Origin: Stercorarius parasiticus
Lineage: Eukaryota; Chordata; Aves; Charadriiformes; Stercorariidae
Direction: 5' to 3'
NCBI GenBank assembly: GCA_013396915.1
Contig: VWZL01004332.1
Location: forward strand, 62,515-126,514
Length of the DNA: 64,000 nucleotides
How positions within the stretch are numbered: position 1 is the first letter of the stretch; each line of letters begins with the position of its first letter. Under the pieces are notes generated by a model. That model searched no databases, was not told the origin of the DNA, and saw nothing but the letters and a program-made list of their open reading frames with translations. Positions 36,886 through 49,007 of the stretch are shown here, piece by piece. A program made the translations under genes and the position numbers.

Positions 36886-37104
36886 ATCTATCAGTTTTAA
36901 CTTGTACCAAGGTTCTGGCATAATTAATCCAGAAATTTAACCAACACCAGCTAAGATATCCTTCAGGAAAATAGTGCACAATGCTAACTTGCTGCCATGG
37001 AGACCTAGTCTAGACAGTAGTGGGTAGCAGGAGGCCAACAAGGACAGACAAGCAACAGATCCTACATTGTTCTTCTGGGTTACTGAAAGAAGAGACTATC
37101 AGAA
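36886..37104. other. Noncoding flank of the LTR
   Basis: Short unique sequence between the low-complexity block and the LTR insertion; nothing is recognised. Confidence 0.4.
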
Positions 37105-37497
37105 TGTGCTGGTTTTGGCTGTGATCGAGTTAATTTTGTTCAAAGTAGCTCGTATGGGGCTATGCTTTGGATTTATGCTGGAAACAGTGTTGGTAACACA
37201 GGAATATTGTAGTTACTGCTGAGCAGTGCTTACACAGCATCAAGGGCTTTTCTGCTCCTCACCCCACTCAGCTTTCCTGGGGATGGCTGAACACCTGCCT
37301 GCAGATGGGAAGCAGTGAATGAATTCCTTGTTTTGCTTTGCTTGCGTGCGCAGCTTTTGTTTTACCTATTGAACTGTCTTTATCTCAACCCAGGAGTTTT
37401 CTCCCTTCTATTCTTTTGATTCTCCCCCTTATCACCGTCAGGGAGTGAGCAAGTGGCTGCGTGGTACTTAGTTGACGGCTGGGGTTAAACCACGGCA
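37105..37497 (+). mobile_element. Solo LTR of an avian endogenous retrovirus, internally deleted
   Basis: It begins TGTGCTGGTTTTGGCTG and ends in a CA, as LTRs do. Its two ends match an abundant bird LTR family I recognise: the GCTGAGCAGTGCTTACACAG segment near the 5' side and TGAATTCCTTGTTTTGCTTT towards the 3' side. It is about 393 bp, shorter than I remember for the family; the middle, where a U3 promoter would normally lie, appears missing around 37260-37272. The poly(A)-signal position near 37375 reads ATTGAA, which is not canonical. Flanks 37100-37104 and 37498-37502 match at 4 of 5 bases, compatible with a 5-bp target duplication of an ERVL-like element. No retroviral genes are attached. 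Confidence 0.85.
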
Positions 37498-37889
37498 CAG
37501 ACCTTTCAGAAAAAGTAGGACAGTATCAAGTTGCAACAGATAAGCCTGAGGGTCTATATTACACCTCCTGCAAGGGGGGCATCTAACCGTGCAAGGGCAG
37601 TACATTGCCTTTGTATTTTCTTGTGTTTCCGAGAGAACCACGCCCTGAATTTTGAAGGCATTACAAAGCAGGAAGGCAGAAGGTGAAGATGTTCAGCTAA
37701 AGGACCTAAAAGTTCATGCAATGGGGACCCCTTCCCTTTAGATAAGGCCTGAGTAAAATCTTCCTACGTGCACATTATCTATTTGACAACTCATATTTCA
37801 TTATAATTGCCCAGATGGAAACACACATAGTTCCTCCTCTCTACGACACTTCTGGGACCGTTGCTTGTCACTAATAAGGATAGTTCCTA
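37498..37889. other. Noncoding, nothing recognised
   Basis: Unique-looking sequence between the LTR and the palindrome pair. Confidence 0.4.
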
Positions 37890-37901
37890 CCCCTATAGGG
37901 G
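37890..37901. repeat. 12-bp perfect palindrome
   Basis: CCCCTATAGGGG is its own reverse complement. It lies 9 bp upstream of the longer CRE-centred palindrome. Confidence 0.9.
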
Positions 37902-37910
37902 CAGATCCTA

Positions 37911-37936
37911 ACTTCAGAGTGACGTCACTCTGAAGT
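37911..37936. promoter_or_regulatory. 26-bp perfect palindrome centred on a consensus CRE
   Basis: The 26 bases are exactly self-complementary, with 13-bp arms and no spacer, and the centre is TGACGTCA, the full consensus cAMP response element for CREB/ATF dimers. In single-stranded or supercoiled form it could extrude a hairpin or cruciform. What it regulates cannot be told from the window; no promoter is evident next to it. Confidence 0.7.
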
Positions 37937-40900
37937 GATGAGGTAATGCCTCCTCTTCCTGGCACACAAGATGGAAGGAATGAAATAATAATTGCTTGGT
38001 GTTCGAAATGACTAGAAGTAGTCCCCAGCAACAATTTCCTCTTGCTACATTACGAAGCATTAAATTTCACGTGTCTGTTGCCATGATTCACCAGCCCTAC
38101 CACCAATAATTATCATGTGCCTTCTTTTGAGAGAAAAGCAAAAGATCACTACCTCATTGTTATTTCTAAAACAAGATGGTCAGGCTTTTGCGTTCCTAGA
38201 AAACACATTCTTTTTATAAACTCAAATATTTAATTGTAAGTAGAGTAAACAGAGGTGATTAACATTTAAGACATAGAAGAATACAGGACCAAATTCCTTG
38301 CAGCTGCAAACTGGTGCGGCTTCCTTGATGCTTCTGCAGTTAGATGCTGGAGAAGTATCTGCTGAAGTTTGCTTGTGTTGTTTTATTCTGTTAAAACAGG
38401 CAAAAATTACCACACTAGGTGAGAAATATGGCCCATTCTAACATACTGCTTCAGGCCAAGGACATCCAGGGGACAGTGTAATTGCTTTGTATAAGGCAGT
38501 TAGAAATTCCGTTTTAATCAATCACTAATTGTTGGAAATTCTGTGGAGTTTAAGGAATGTAACTGCCCATCCATTTCATTTAGGTGTTTCTCAAAGCTTA
38601 CTTGATTTGTTGTGAAATGTTCCATATGAAAAACAGATGAATTTCTTGAGCGTGGATGGAATTTTTAACATAAAAGATGATTATCTAGATTGTTCTGCTA
38701 CTCTGTCTGTATGGTGATATAATTTCATAGCTGAAAACTGGATGTATGGCTTCCTTCTTTCTAGGAATATTAAATTTATTATGAAAAAAGACTTAAGATT
38801 GCAATAGTGATGCTTATTTAAACCAAGAAATTGAAAATTCTGTGGCCTGTCAAAGCTGGACAGAAAAACACTATTGAAAGTGTTTTCAGAAATCTTCTGA
38901 TATGATAAAAGGCAGTGATGATTTTCAGAAAGAAAAAAAATATGGACAGGGTAGTTCATATAACTTTACAGTCTCTGAGGGAAAGCTTTGCGCATAGCAG
39001 AAGTTACAGAAATGTTTTTTTCCCCTAATTTACACAGCATCCTGGAATTTGAACACGATACTTTTGTTATTAGGAAAATACTATTAATGATAAAAATTTT
39101 GTCTTCTTTTTTATTTGGACAGAACACATTCAAGCATCATAATTTATACTGATAACTTTTCTAGAAGTGTTTATGACTCTTGCTTTAAATGATTTTTCTT
39201 ATGTTCCCATAGCTTTATTTAACATCTTTCTAGTATTTTTCCAATAAACACTCATTCATTTTCAACAAGTGCATACCCTGAATAACATTTTATTTTTAAA
39301 GAAGTATAGGTGATGAAAATATAGAAACATTTATAGTTTTCTTTTGTGGCAAAGCTATTTTTTTCCTGCAACTTCCCACATCAGATTTGAGAGAGATAAG
39401 TTACCAACGCATATCATCTTTTCAAACACATGCTTATGAACATACAGGAATATGCCAGAAAGAGAAAAGATGACCTAAGGATTATTAACTCCCATAATCT
39501 TTCCTTAAACTTCAATGTCCTTTGAATCAGGCACTAGACCCACTGTATTCCATTCACTTCCAATAGGTTTCCTTTGAGCATACTCTATTTCTGTATGTTT
39601 TGTGGTACGTGGGTACTACCAAGTCCATTGAACGAATGGTGAGGTAAAATTAATTTTGATTTCAGCCTTTTGAATTTCCTCAAATTAAAATTTACCATCA
39701 ATAACTTCAAGCTATTGCCTTATTAATGCTTTATTAGTCCAACATTAATCTAATTTTAACACTATGCATATTCCTTATTGGCCTGAAGAAGGCATTTAGC
39801 AAGGTTTGGGAGCATGAAGTAAAGGAGTAGTACTGATATAATTTATTACCAGCTTTTCTCAAGAATAATTTCTTAGACCATTTATCTTGGCTCCCAAGTT
39901 ATTTTTGAGGGTAACTAAATCTGTGGAATATAAAATATATTTCCTTAGACTTAAACAACAATACTGCTGATTCTCTCAAGTGGATCTTTCCATTTTGTTT
40001 GGTTATCCATATCTTTGAAAACAGTCCATTACAAAAGCTCTCACATGCTATGTCTCAGAGTACTACTTATTTCACTGTTCTAATCCAATGCTGAAGTATG
40101 TTTAAGAGATCCATGGATTAAATTTTCTTAACAAAATAGAATTGATTTGATCACATTTCAGGAAGATCCCCTGAATTTTTTTTTTTCTTTCTTTCCACCA
40201 AATATCCTAGGATTATATCACAATTTTCTAAAATCAAAGAGAAGGTAGACTGAACTCTGCATTTTTAGTGCAGAAAAAAAAAAATGTTTAAAACTTGATG
40301 ACTATTTCTTCTTCCACAAATCTCAACTCAATGCATAAACCAGGAATTCCGGTGTAACTCCAGGGCTAACCAAGATTGAGAATTAAGAATTTAAATGCAG
40401 TATTCAAGCACAGTAAATCTGCCCCTCTTCAGCAGAGATCTTAGTGGCTGTCTTGTACCCTGCTTACTAGACCTTTACTTGGAATGCGAGAAGAATTTTT
40501 ACTGGTTCAGGATAAGTTTTCCCTGTATCCTTTTTTCTTTCCTGCTCTTCTCCTTGGAATTCCTCACCGTGAAAGGGAAGAGACCCCTTGCTCCCTCATC
40601 GCCTTTGTCTTTGGGTATGAAAACTAGGGTAACTAGAGAATAACTTCTTTTTGAGACAGGTGTGCAGTATCTACAGCTTTGGGATCTGAATTCCTTAGGA
40701 ATAAAGTCCACAGCAACTATTTACATCAGTGAACAATTTCCTGGATTCTTTTGACTACCTTTACTCAGTCTTGTCTTTACATTTTTTCAGGTGCTAACAG
40801 AATACTGCCAAAACACTTGCTAAAGCCTCTTTTCAAACAATTACCCCATTCCTTCCCCCTTCTCCCACAGGATCAACTTCATCTCAGCTGCTACATTGCT

Positions 40901-42109
40901 GTTTTGCACTGCCATACCCATCCTGATGTCATGACCAGGAAGAAATAACAAAATGGATACAGCTGATGGAGTACTTCTCTTTCACTTCCCCCATCTCTGA
41001 CTTTTCACGAATAGCATTCACTTCCAAAGACATAACCGCACTAGCCCTTGTACTGTGAGATGAACAGCAAGTGCTGCTACAGATGGCCTTGGAGTGGTTG
41101 GCTCCTTAGCACATGCTGACAAGTGTTATGATTCATTTCTGAGTGCCTGGTTAAGGCAGGTCACTTATTGACAGGGGACAGGAAAAGCAATCTCTTAACA
41201 TCCTACCATGTGGAAACAGTAAAGAATTAAATAAGAAAGCCAACCAAAAAATTCTTTAGCAAACACGTGCAGATGATCCTTTGCAAAGGGTCAGGAAATC
41301 TACTGGAGCGATGCATTTCAAAAGCGGATGGTTCATTTAAAAGATTCAGTCTAATTTCTGTTAGGAAATCCTCTTACACAAGCAATATATTTAAAAAAGT
41401 GCTCGAGGATCTGGGTATTCCTCAGTTTCAGGGTTCCCATTTTAGCAAGCTTTTAAAGAAACTCATTTTTTTAGAAGAGCCGTTTTTTCAGCACTTTCTT
41501 TGAAAAAAAAAAAATAAAATAGGTCACTTGGCTCTCTGTCAGACTGGGAACAGCGAAACAGAGCTTAAAACTCCCTAAACCAGGCAGTTCTGCAAACAAT
41601 GGCATTTGGGGCAGTGGTTCCCAACAAGAGAGGTGGGAGCATGTTACAGGAGAGGTGTGGAGCTCCCCAACCTCCCGTCCAGAGCCAGGGATGACAGACC
41701 TGGGGACGACAAGGGTGGGAGCTGCAGATGGGGTAAAAGCCATGGTGCAGGGGCGGAGGGAGGACTGAACCTGACTGGGTGCCTTCATAGAACTAATCTT
41801 CTCCAGGAAGTTAGGAGTCACTGACGGACTCACACCTTCTCTCCTTGAAGCTGATGAAAATTTTACAATTCATAAGAGGAGCCAGATCTGTAGTTTAGTT
41901 ATTTAACTTTGAATGTGTAGTTTCATTTCTTTTCCCCTGCAGCAAAAAGTATTAGTTACGCTATTACATTTTACCATTTGACAGCACTCCGGTAAGCAGG
42001 GCTTGAAAGTAAAAACAGGAACGCTTTTAACCAAAATGCTGATTTACAACTCCAAAGTGATAGAAAGTAGCCTTAATGCAAAGAAAAATTAAGACCTACG
42101 TATTGGCTT
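37937..42109. other. Noncoding stretch, nothing firmly assigned
   Basis: AT-rich, mostly unique-looking. Short open frames on both strands show no recognisable proteins. A few A/T-runs are present (for example 40170-40190). Confidence 0.5.
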
Positions 42110-42355
42110 ATCTTTTTTTTTTTTAAATTAGCAGTCTCCATAGCTGTAAGAGAGAGAAATTAATTACGCCTGGCCTTACATCATGCTCAACGTGTACTGA
42201 TGCAAATGCACCCTATTTTAATTCCTCTGAATGTTAATAATAGAGTAAATGAGCACTAGATTATGTTATACAAAAGCAATGGAAGTAATTAAACTTCATT
42301 TAATAAAATCATCAGGGATACAGAAGCATTAATGACTTACACTCTTCCTCTGCAG
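42110..42355. other. Candidate conserved noncoding element next to an exon
   Basis: Repeat-free AT-rich sequence with a TTAATTA homeodomain core at 42160-42166, a perfect POU octamer ATGCAAAT at 42200-42207 and several further TAAT/ATTA cores. It runs into the strong splice acceptor at 42355. The composition resembles developmental-gene noncoding elements, but conservation is not shown here. Confidence 0.3.
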
Positions 42356-42437
42356 GGAGTGGAAGATGTGTTGGTACATAGGAGCCCGAGTACCACTGAG
42401 ATGAAAGCAATGTAAATATATAAACAGGAATGCTAAG
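42356..42437 (+). other. Candidate noncoding-RNA exon (82 bp)
   Basis: This interval has the best matched pair of splice sites seen in the window. A pyrimidine-rich acceptor CACTCTTCCTCTGCAG|GG ends at 42355 and a perfect consensus donor AAG|GTAAGT follows at 42438. All three plus frames contain a stop inside the 82 bases, so if spliced it is a noncoding or UTR exon, or it holds the last 19 codons of a coding sequence (frame 0, ending at a TAA). It adjoins a conserved-element-like stretch. Confidence 0.35.
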
Positions 42438-45400
42438 GTAAGTAGTGTATCATATATGAAAAGTCTTAGAGTGAAAGCCCCAAGCTACAATAAATTATTT
42501 ACTTTAAAGCACCAGGAAATAGTACCATCTCAGGCAAATGACAGCAAAAATATTTTCCATCCTCTGAAAGGCAAAGCATCAGCACTGAACTACTTTTCAA
42601 GTGAAAGCTGGTTAAATGTTGTACTAACAGTGTTTGAGAAAAAAGTGTTTGAACCGTGAATGGTTCACTTTGTATAGCCTTCTGTTCCTCTCTGAATTTG
42701 TATTCACAAATAGCATTGTATTTGTACAGCTCTTGTCTGGAATTGCTGTTAGCTCTGTGAATGCTCTCACTTGCCCACAAAACCATATATTCATTTTTTA
42801 TGGCCACGGACACTGGCTGATGACCATTTATTCCCTGTTTTCACCCATCCCCAGTCATCACTTTTCTGTTAAAAAAAAATACAATAACTGTCTCCTGGTC
42901 AGGAAGAACGAAAAGTACCATCTAAGTCGATCAATGGTGTACCACAATTGATAAGCTGTAAAAACTGCTTATCAGCAAGATAATTTAAAATCAAAAGGAG
43001 ATAGATTTGAATGAAAAAAAAAATAACGAAAAAAACCCCGTGTTAAAAAGAAGTACTATTTTCTCTTCATTGCAGTAATGGAACCCACTTCTCTGACACA
43101 AAAGCATTCCTGCAAAGCTTCCTATGACTATTAAACCTCGAATGAGTGCAAGAATCTGCAGAAAACAGATCTAACTAATAATAAATATTTATTTTTCTTT
43201 GGATTGTGTGGTTTTATTGTAAGTATCTTGACTGCCTACAAAGGATTAATGACAATTGATGGTAGCAATAATTGTATTTCTGTAGTTTTCTACAGAGAAA
43301 AAAATCTTCCTATATGTATGAACCGTTCATGGGAGAAAAAAGCCTAACTGGACAGCAGACATCGGCACAATGTTTCCGATTCTTAAAGGTTCTATGTAAG
43401 TCTCGTTACATATTTTGCAACTCTTCTCAAGTCTCTTTCAGAAAGTGTACTCATAGCCTAATTCAGTGCAGTGGCACTTAGCTGCTGTGGCATTTCACTA
43501 AGAAAGAGATGAACTTTCTAATGTTTTATAAATAAGGCAGCCACCAGTGACTGGTATGAGAACTTGCATTTTTTCATTTGCATTCTAGAGAAAACAGCTA
43601 CTAATATTTTGTACAACATTCACCTGTCTGTAGATCATCATATTAATTGGTAAGATTTTCGTAAGTCTCTCCTCTACCTCCCCACTTTTTAATTTTTAAA
43701 TGCAGAAACTTCTTGATGTTTATGTCAGTTCAAGTTTAATCTACCTTTTAACCTTGGGTATATTATACAACTGAAACAAAGATTTACAGGCATGGCTGAA
43801 GGGATTTGTCTGGAGTTTAGTTATGTCCATATCTGGCACTTTCTAAAAAGAGTCACTAAAAAAAGTGACACAAACTGAGCATAAAACATCTGTTGCACAG
43901 TAAGTGGTAGTTGTGTTATGGGGTGAGGCTTTATGTGATTTCCTTAAAAACAACAGCAGCAACAAAAAAAAAAGCTTTTATGAAAATTAAATGTTGGTAT
44001 TACTACTCATAATGTGTTGCAGAAATATCAATACATTTGGCATAGATACGACCATTAAGAAAATGTATTGAGACTGTGACATACATCAATGTTTTGCATT
44101 ATAAGCATCAATAATAAAGAATAATAAATTTTCACTTTTGCCAAATGGCTCAGCACTCTTTGCAGCACTGGCGCATTAGATATACTGCTTCTCATTAGGC
44201 AAGAAACAAAGCTCGGAGGCCAATGGCTGGAGTCTGACCCCAGTTTCACAGGCCAACATTTGGAGTAATTCCTTCAGCTCCCAAGGAGTTACTTTTGGTT
44301 TGCATCGCTGTGTCCAAGATCAATATCTGTCCCCACAAGTACAGCAAGGGGTGATTTTCCTTCACTTGACGTGCAAAGAAAAAGGGGTCATGCTAGGAAC
44401 ACTGTTCTCTTGAGGAAAGACAACAGCAAAAAAATAACAGCAGGGAAATGTTCAATCAATCCTGTAGCATTAAGGTGGCACATCAATTTGTGCACCACTA
44501 GTTGTCACTGTGTGGAAGCTGGCATTGGTGCCGTTGCTTATCCAAACAGATTTGACTTATTTTGTGAGCACCAAAAACTCTCACAGCACCTAGGACCCCA
44601 TTCTCCACTATGAGCAAGCTGTATTATTATTTCTATGACAGGAGAGATCTATTTCAAGCTTAAGGTAGGCTGGATAAAAGCAAGGAGCTCAATCAATAAC
44701 AGGATTCCTTTCCCACTTATATTAAAGAATGATTGAAGAGTTGTTAAAGACAAGTTGCTAAAGAAAATTTCAACATTATCGCTGAACTGTGGGAGACAAA
44801 ACCTGGCTCTTTTAGCTCCCTCTGATCAGGAATTAAACGTCTTCTATTTTGTCAAATATGCAGTGCAGGAAACAATATTGTGGAGGTGTCCTCACATTTA
44901 CATCTGTGTGATTGTGATCTGTATTATTAGCAGGATAGTGTTTTTATATTCCTGTGCTTCTGTAATTCCCATTAAAGGACATCTGTTTGAGTAGGTACAG
45001 TAAATAGTACCTATTTTGAGGAACTCCTTACGTGTCTCTACTTGAAATAGCAATGACCATTTTAAACTGTTATAGTAGCATATCATATTTCGTGAAAGTA
45101 TTGCAAAACTACTCACGCAGATAACTACCTAGAGCGATCTTCAAGGTAAAGATCACAGAGGCTTTCCAGAATAGCAAGAAATTGTACTTAAAGAGAGTTA
45201 GTGCCATCGGTATGACTCATTTCAGAGCCTCCTTGCTGAAGTTTTCCTCCAAAACACACGTGGTCCTTGACGCTGGCCTGGTGGTGCAGCACATCTGGTG
45301 CATAAGGCACCCACTGCCTGGTGGGTTCAGCCCAACAGATGACCGAAGGGTGCAATGTCAGGACAAGTATTTAGACTGAACTGTATAATTCTGCATTTCT

Positions 45401-46180
45401 GTAGGTTTAACACTAATTCTTCTACTTCATTTGTAACTTGTGATGCTACATGTACTACTGTATATTTCAGACATATTGAAATGGTGGGTGATTTTACAGA
45501 CCATATGTGCTGTAATCTCTAGACACATTGCAGCATGTTAAGGATGGAGAATCAGATGCAGCCCTCAGATTAAGTTTTTGGTTCCTTTGGTTTTGTGGAT
45601 TTATAACAGATTCTCCATAAAGTTAATTGAATTTTGCTTCCAATAGGGCTTTACACAGACAGGTAAGTAACAATTTTTCATGGAATTTTTCAAGAATGAC
45701 TTGAAGAAAAAGCTGAGATAGCCAGCGAGGATTTGTTCAGAATTCAACCTGCATTAGGATTAATCAAGTTATTGGTTCTGAAACATTCAAAGGGACTTAA
45801 AAGACATCATCCTCTTCCATGTTGCCATCACAATGCAGGATACTTAGCAGACACTATTAATTTCTAATTTTGTGCACTCTGGCACGCACAACTGGCTCAT
45901 GAAGGTGATGAGTATTTTAGGCCACAATATGGAAAGGAATCAGCATTACTGTGAAGCCTTAGCCAGTTTTAGAAGCAATCTGTAGCCAAATCTTTCTCGA
46001 ATTTTTGGTGAGAATTTCAGCTTAATTTTAAAGCATTAGCAATGTTAAGAACTTCACATATGTTTTAGAGAACTAGCTGAAGGGTACAGGATTCTCTGCA
46101 TGGATCCCGGCTCACATATTTTTGTATTTGGCTGCCTGCAATTGTAGAGGATGACCTTTTTCCTATTTTGGTTTTTACAG
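42438..46180. other. Noncoding stretch, isolated splice signals
   Basis: No gene is recognised. A perfect donor CAG|GTAAGT occurs at 45663. The nearest credible acceptor (ending ATAACAG at 45609) would give a 53-bp exon closed in all frames, so it could only be noncoding. Confidence 0.4.
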
Positions 46181-46375
46181 TACTTATTAAAAAAAGTGAA
46201 GATTCAAGAATCAGTCAAATAATTTTAGATAGCTATTTCTACAGATCTGAAGCTGATATCCCTGTAGATTTAAAAAGGCGTTGCACAGAAGACCCATGCA
46301 CAAACTCTCTGGTGGAAATAGAAGCTCATCTGGTAACAATTTTGCAAGACTGTTCCCCATCATCATTTCATTACA
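46181..46375 (+). other. Candidate internal coding exon, phase 1-1, unrecognised protein
   Basis: A strong acceptor with a long pyrimidine tract (TTCCTATTTTGGTTTTTACAG, ending 46180) and a good donor (ACA|GTAAGC at 46376) enclose 195 bases. These are open in one frame: two bases, 64 codons, one base. Both flanking introns would therefore be phase 1, the class typical of shuffled extracellular modules. The translation includes SRISQIILDSYFYRSEADIP and three cysteines in a C-x4-C-x18-C arrangement. I recognise no family. This is the best protein-like exon candidate in the window, but it is still a single unsupported exon. Confidence 0.35.
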
Positions 46376-48975
46376 GTAAGCATGCCAGTGCCACGCAGAT
46401 ATAGCTCCAGTCTCTGCCCTAGACTGACTTTCTGGATGTTAATGGTCTATTTTTGCCTTGTCTTATTGGTCCATCTTGACAGCCTTTACTCAATCTGAGT
46501 AGTTCTTTTCTTCCTTTCAAAAGAACTCTTTCCAGAAGAACACTTCCAGTGTGGTTAAACAGGTCTTAGAAGAACACATTTAACATTTAATATAACTGAG
46601 TGTTAAAAATCTGGAAAGGAAGTGAATTCCAGATGAAGGAATACAGAAACAGAAACCTTCAAGGATATTATCATAAAATTACAACCTGGGAAGATTAAAG
46701 AAACCAGGTGATTCTCACCTAAACGACTGTTTAGAAGTGGAGTTGCTACCTATTTGTACTAGACCATATCCAGTGAAACTCTGAAGCAAAAGATAAATAA
46801 TTTCAATTAATACAAACTCAGCAAGGAAATTGCAAGCACGGGTTTAAAAGCTTCACATTGAATATTGTTCAAGTAATGTTTTACGTCCAATGGTACGTTA
46901 GCGTTAAAACTTTAATGACTTGGCAGGCTTGAGCCCCCCCCGCCCCAATCCTTCACTTATAACCTGTCTCTCATTGTTAAAATTATAAACTGCACATCTT
47001 TGTCAGGCTAGCAGCCTGTCAAATTATTGAGACTGTTTGTATTGTCTTTAAATGATTACCAGTGCAGCGGGTTGAATGAGGAAATTACACCACAGGGATG
47101 TAAGAAATCTGGAGTTTCCGACTTATGGAAGGTGACTACAACGTAAATGTTTGAATGAGACTGGCAGCAAGTATGCTATTCTCTGCAGAAAAGATTTGGC
47201 TTAAAGTACAAGACCTTTCATGCCCCACATCCCAAAATATCCACACTGTAAGGCGGAAGATATTATTGGTATACTGGTGAGACATGGCATGCTAACGTAT
47301 CATGCATCAAGTGTAGTTTATTAAACCCTCCCTAAGAACTTTCGTGCGGAGTTTGTACATGAATCAAAAAAACCAAGCCAACCTAACCAACCAAAACCCC
47401 AAACCACCCACACCTTCATGATCATTACCATTCATTTCATTAATTGCCTTGGACAGATATAAACACACTAAAAAAATTAAGCTAAGTACAGGACATCTAC
47501 TCCATGTTTCTGCTGCCACTGTAACACTATCAATGGTATTTCAACAGGTGTGCTGGGAGTAGGAAATGAACTTGGCTCCTTTAATTAATACGTAAGGGTG
47601 CTGTCAGCTGAGCTGCTGTTGCATACTGACCCAGACCACCTATTCCCTGCTAGATGGTAACCACATGCAGGTATTCACAGACAGAAATTTGATGCTGCTC
47701 TTCCAGTCTCCAAAAAGTGCTACTAAACAAATCCCTTAAGCAGCGTTTTACCAATAAAAACCTCTGAGTGCTGATGCTCCTACCCACTAAAACATACGTA
47801 CATGTAGACAGCATCCATCTAGTTATTACTGAGAACTGCGAAAAGGGAGGCTAAAAAGCTTATCAAATCTGCATATGGAAAGCAGCGATCTAGCCAGTAC
47901 CATTTCTATCCAGCTTAAGTATTTATAAGGCATCTATCACCTTGGTAAGCAGGCAGTGCTTAGGCAATTGCGAGCCAGGGAGACATTTCTGGACCAGCGT
48001 TACTTACAGAAGCATTTTTGCTGAACGCATGCATGTGGGCAAGACGCTTCATAGATATTCTGTATATGAGATAATTTCCCTGACCACACAAGAACACTTA
48101 CAGGAAAACGCACATTTATACCCAGCAACATGAATTGGCACAGCTGCCTCCCCCCAAGAGATGCGGGAAGCTGTGTAACCAGAGAGGAACACCCCTGCCC
48201 CCAACTACACCACCATTGCAGGGTGTCTGTAGGCTTTAAACTGGCGAAAATTAGCTAGGCTTAATCTGACGTTGCTATTACCACATATATCAGAATATTC
48301 TTCCCTCCCCATGCCAAACTCCTGAACAAGTCTCTGTCATATTGTTACATTTGTGAATACAAACTAGAAAGCATAGCTGGCTAAGATGATGTTCTTGGTT
48401 TTTAGTGTTATTTCATTTTGATATATAACAATTTCAGGATAGGACTATTCCCCTTTCCTCCACACCGCACCCCCCCNACAACTTGTTTATCTAGAGATGT
48501 AAGTAAAACTACATTTTGAAACCAGAAGAGTTAACTCAGCAAAACACCATATGGATACTTTTATTTTAAGCCAAATACCTTAGGAATTGGTTTTGGCTAA
48601 GGTAAAACATGCTACTCTTACACTACAATCTGGGGGATTTACATGTGTTGAACCAATTCCACAGAAGAACGTAAAATGCAGCCGATGAAGCGGTAGACAA
48701 GAGTCCTTAGCGCAGTTATTTTCATGACTTCCAGTATTGGTTCAGGTGGTTTCTCACAGTGTAACTCTTGCCCCAGAGTACATAAGGATGTATAAGCTTT
48801 TATTCGGGTGGTGGGAAACAAAAGGAAAGAAGCCAGCTAAAGATGACTCACAAGGAAAGAAAAGAATTTCAGGAAAAAACTTAGACTGAGGATTAGGTTG
48901 CATGGCTTTGTTTGTCATCTGGGAAGTTGCAGAAACAAAGAAGTTTTACTTACAGCATGAAAGGAAAGAAAAATT
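46376..48975. other. Noncoding stretch; one unresolved base
   Basis: AT-rich with a C/A-rich low-complexity piece at about 47370-47413. Base 48477 is N, directly after a C-run, marking an unresolved homopolymer. No gene is recognised. Confidence 0.5.
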
Positions 48976-49007
48976 GTAAACTATGCCCATCGTAAACTAC
49001 GCCCATC
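48976..49007. repeat. Two-copy 16-bp tandem duplication
   Basis: GTAAACTATGCCCATC (48976-48991) is followed directly by the same 16-mer with one change, T to C (48992-49007). Confidence 0.9.

Noticed and set aside
36733..36979. Minus-strand open frames rich in Val/Cys and Gly
   Set aside because: They are translations of the (AC)n microsatellite and flanking low-complexity block.
45610..45662. 53-bp interval before a perfect CAG|GTAAGT donor
   Set aside because: The acceptor is weak and all frames are closed. It is kept only as a remark in the surrounding segment.
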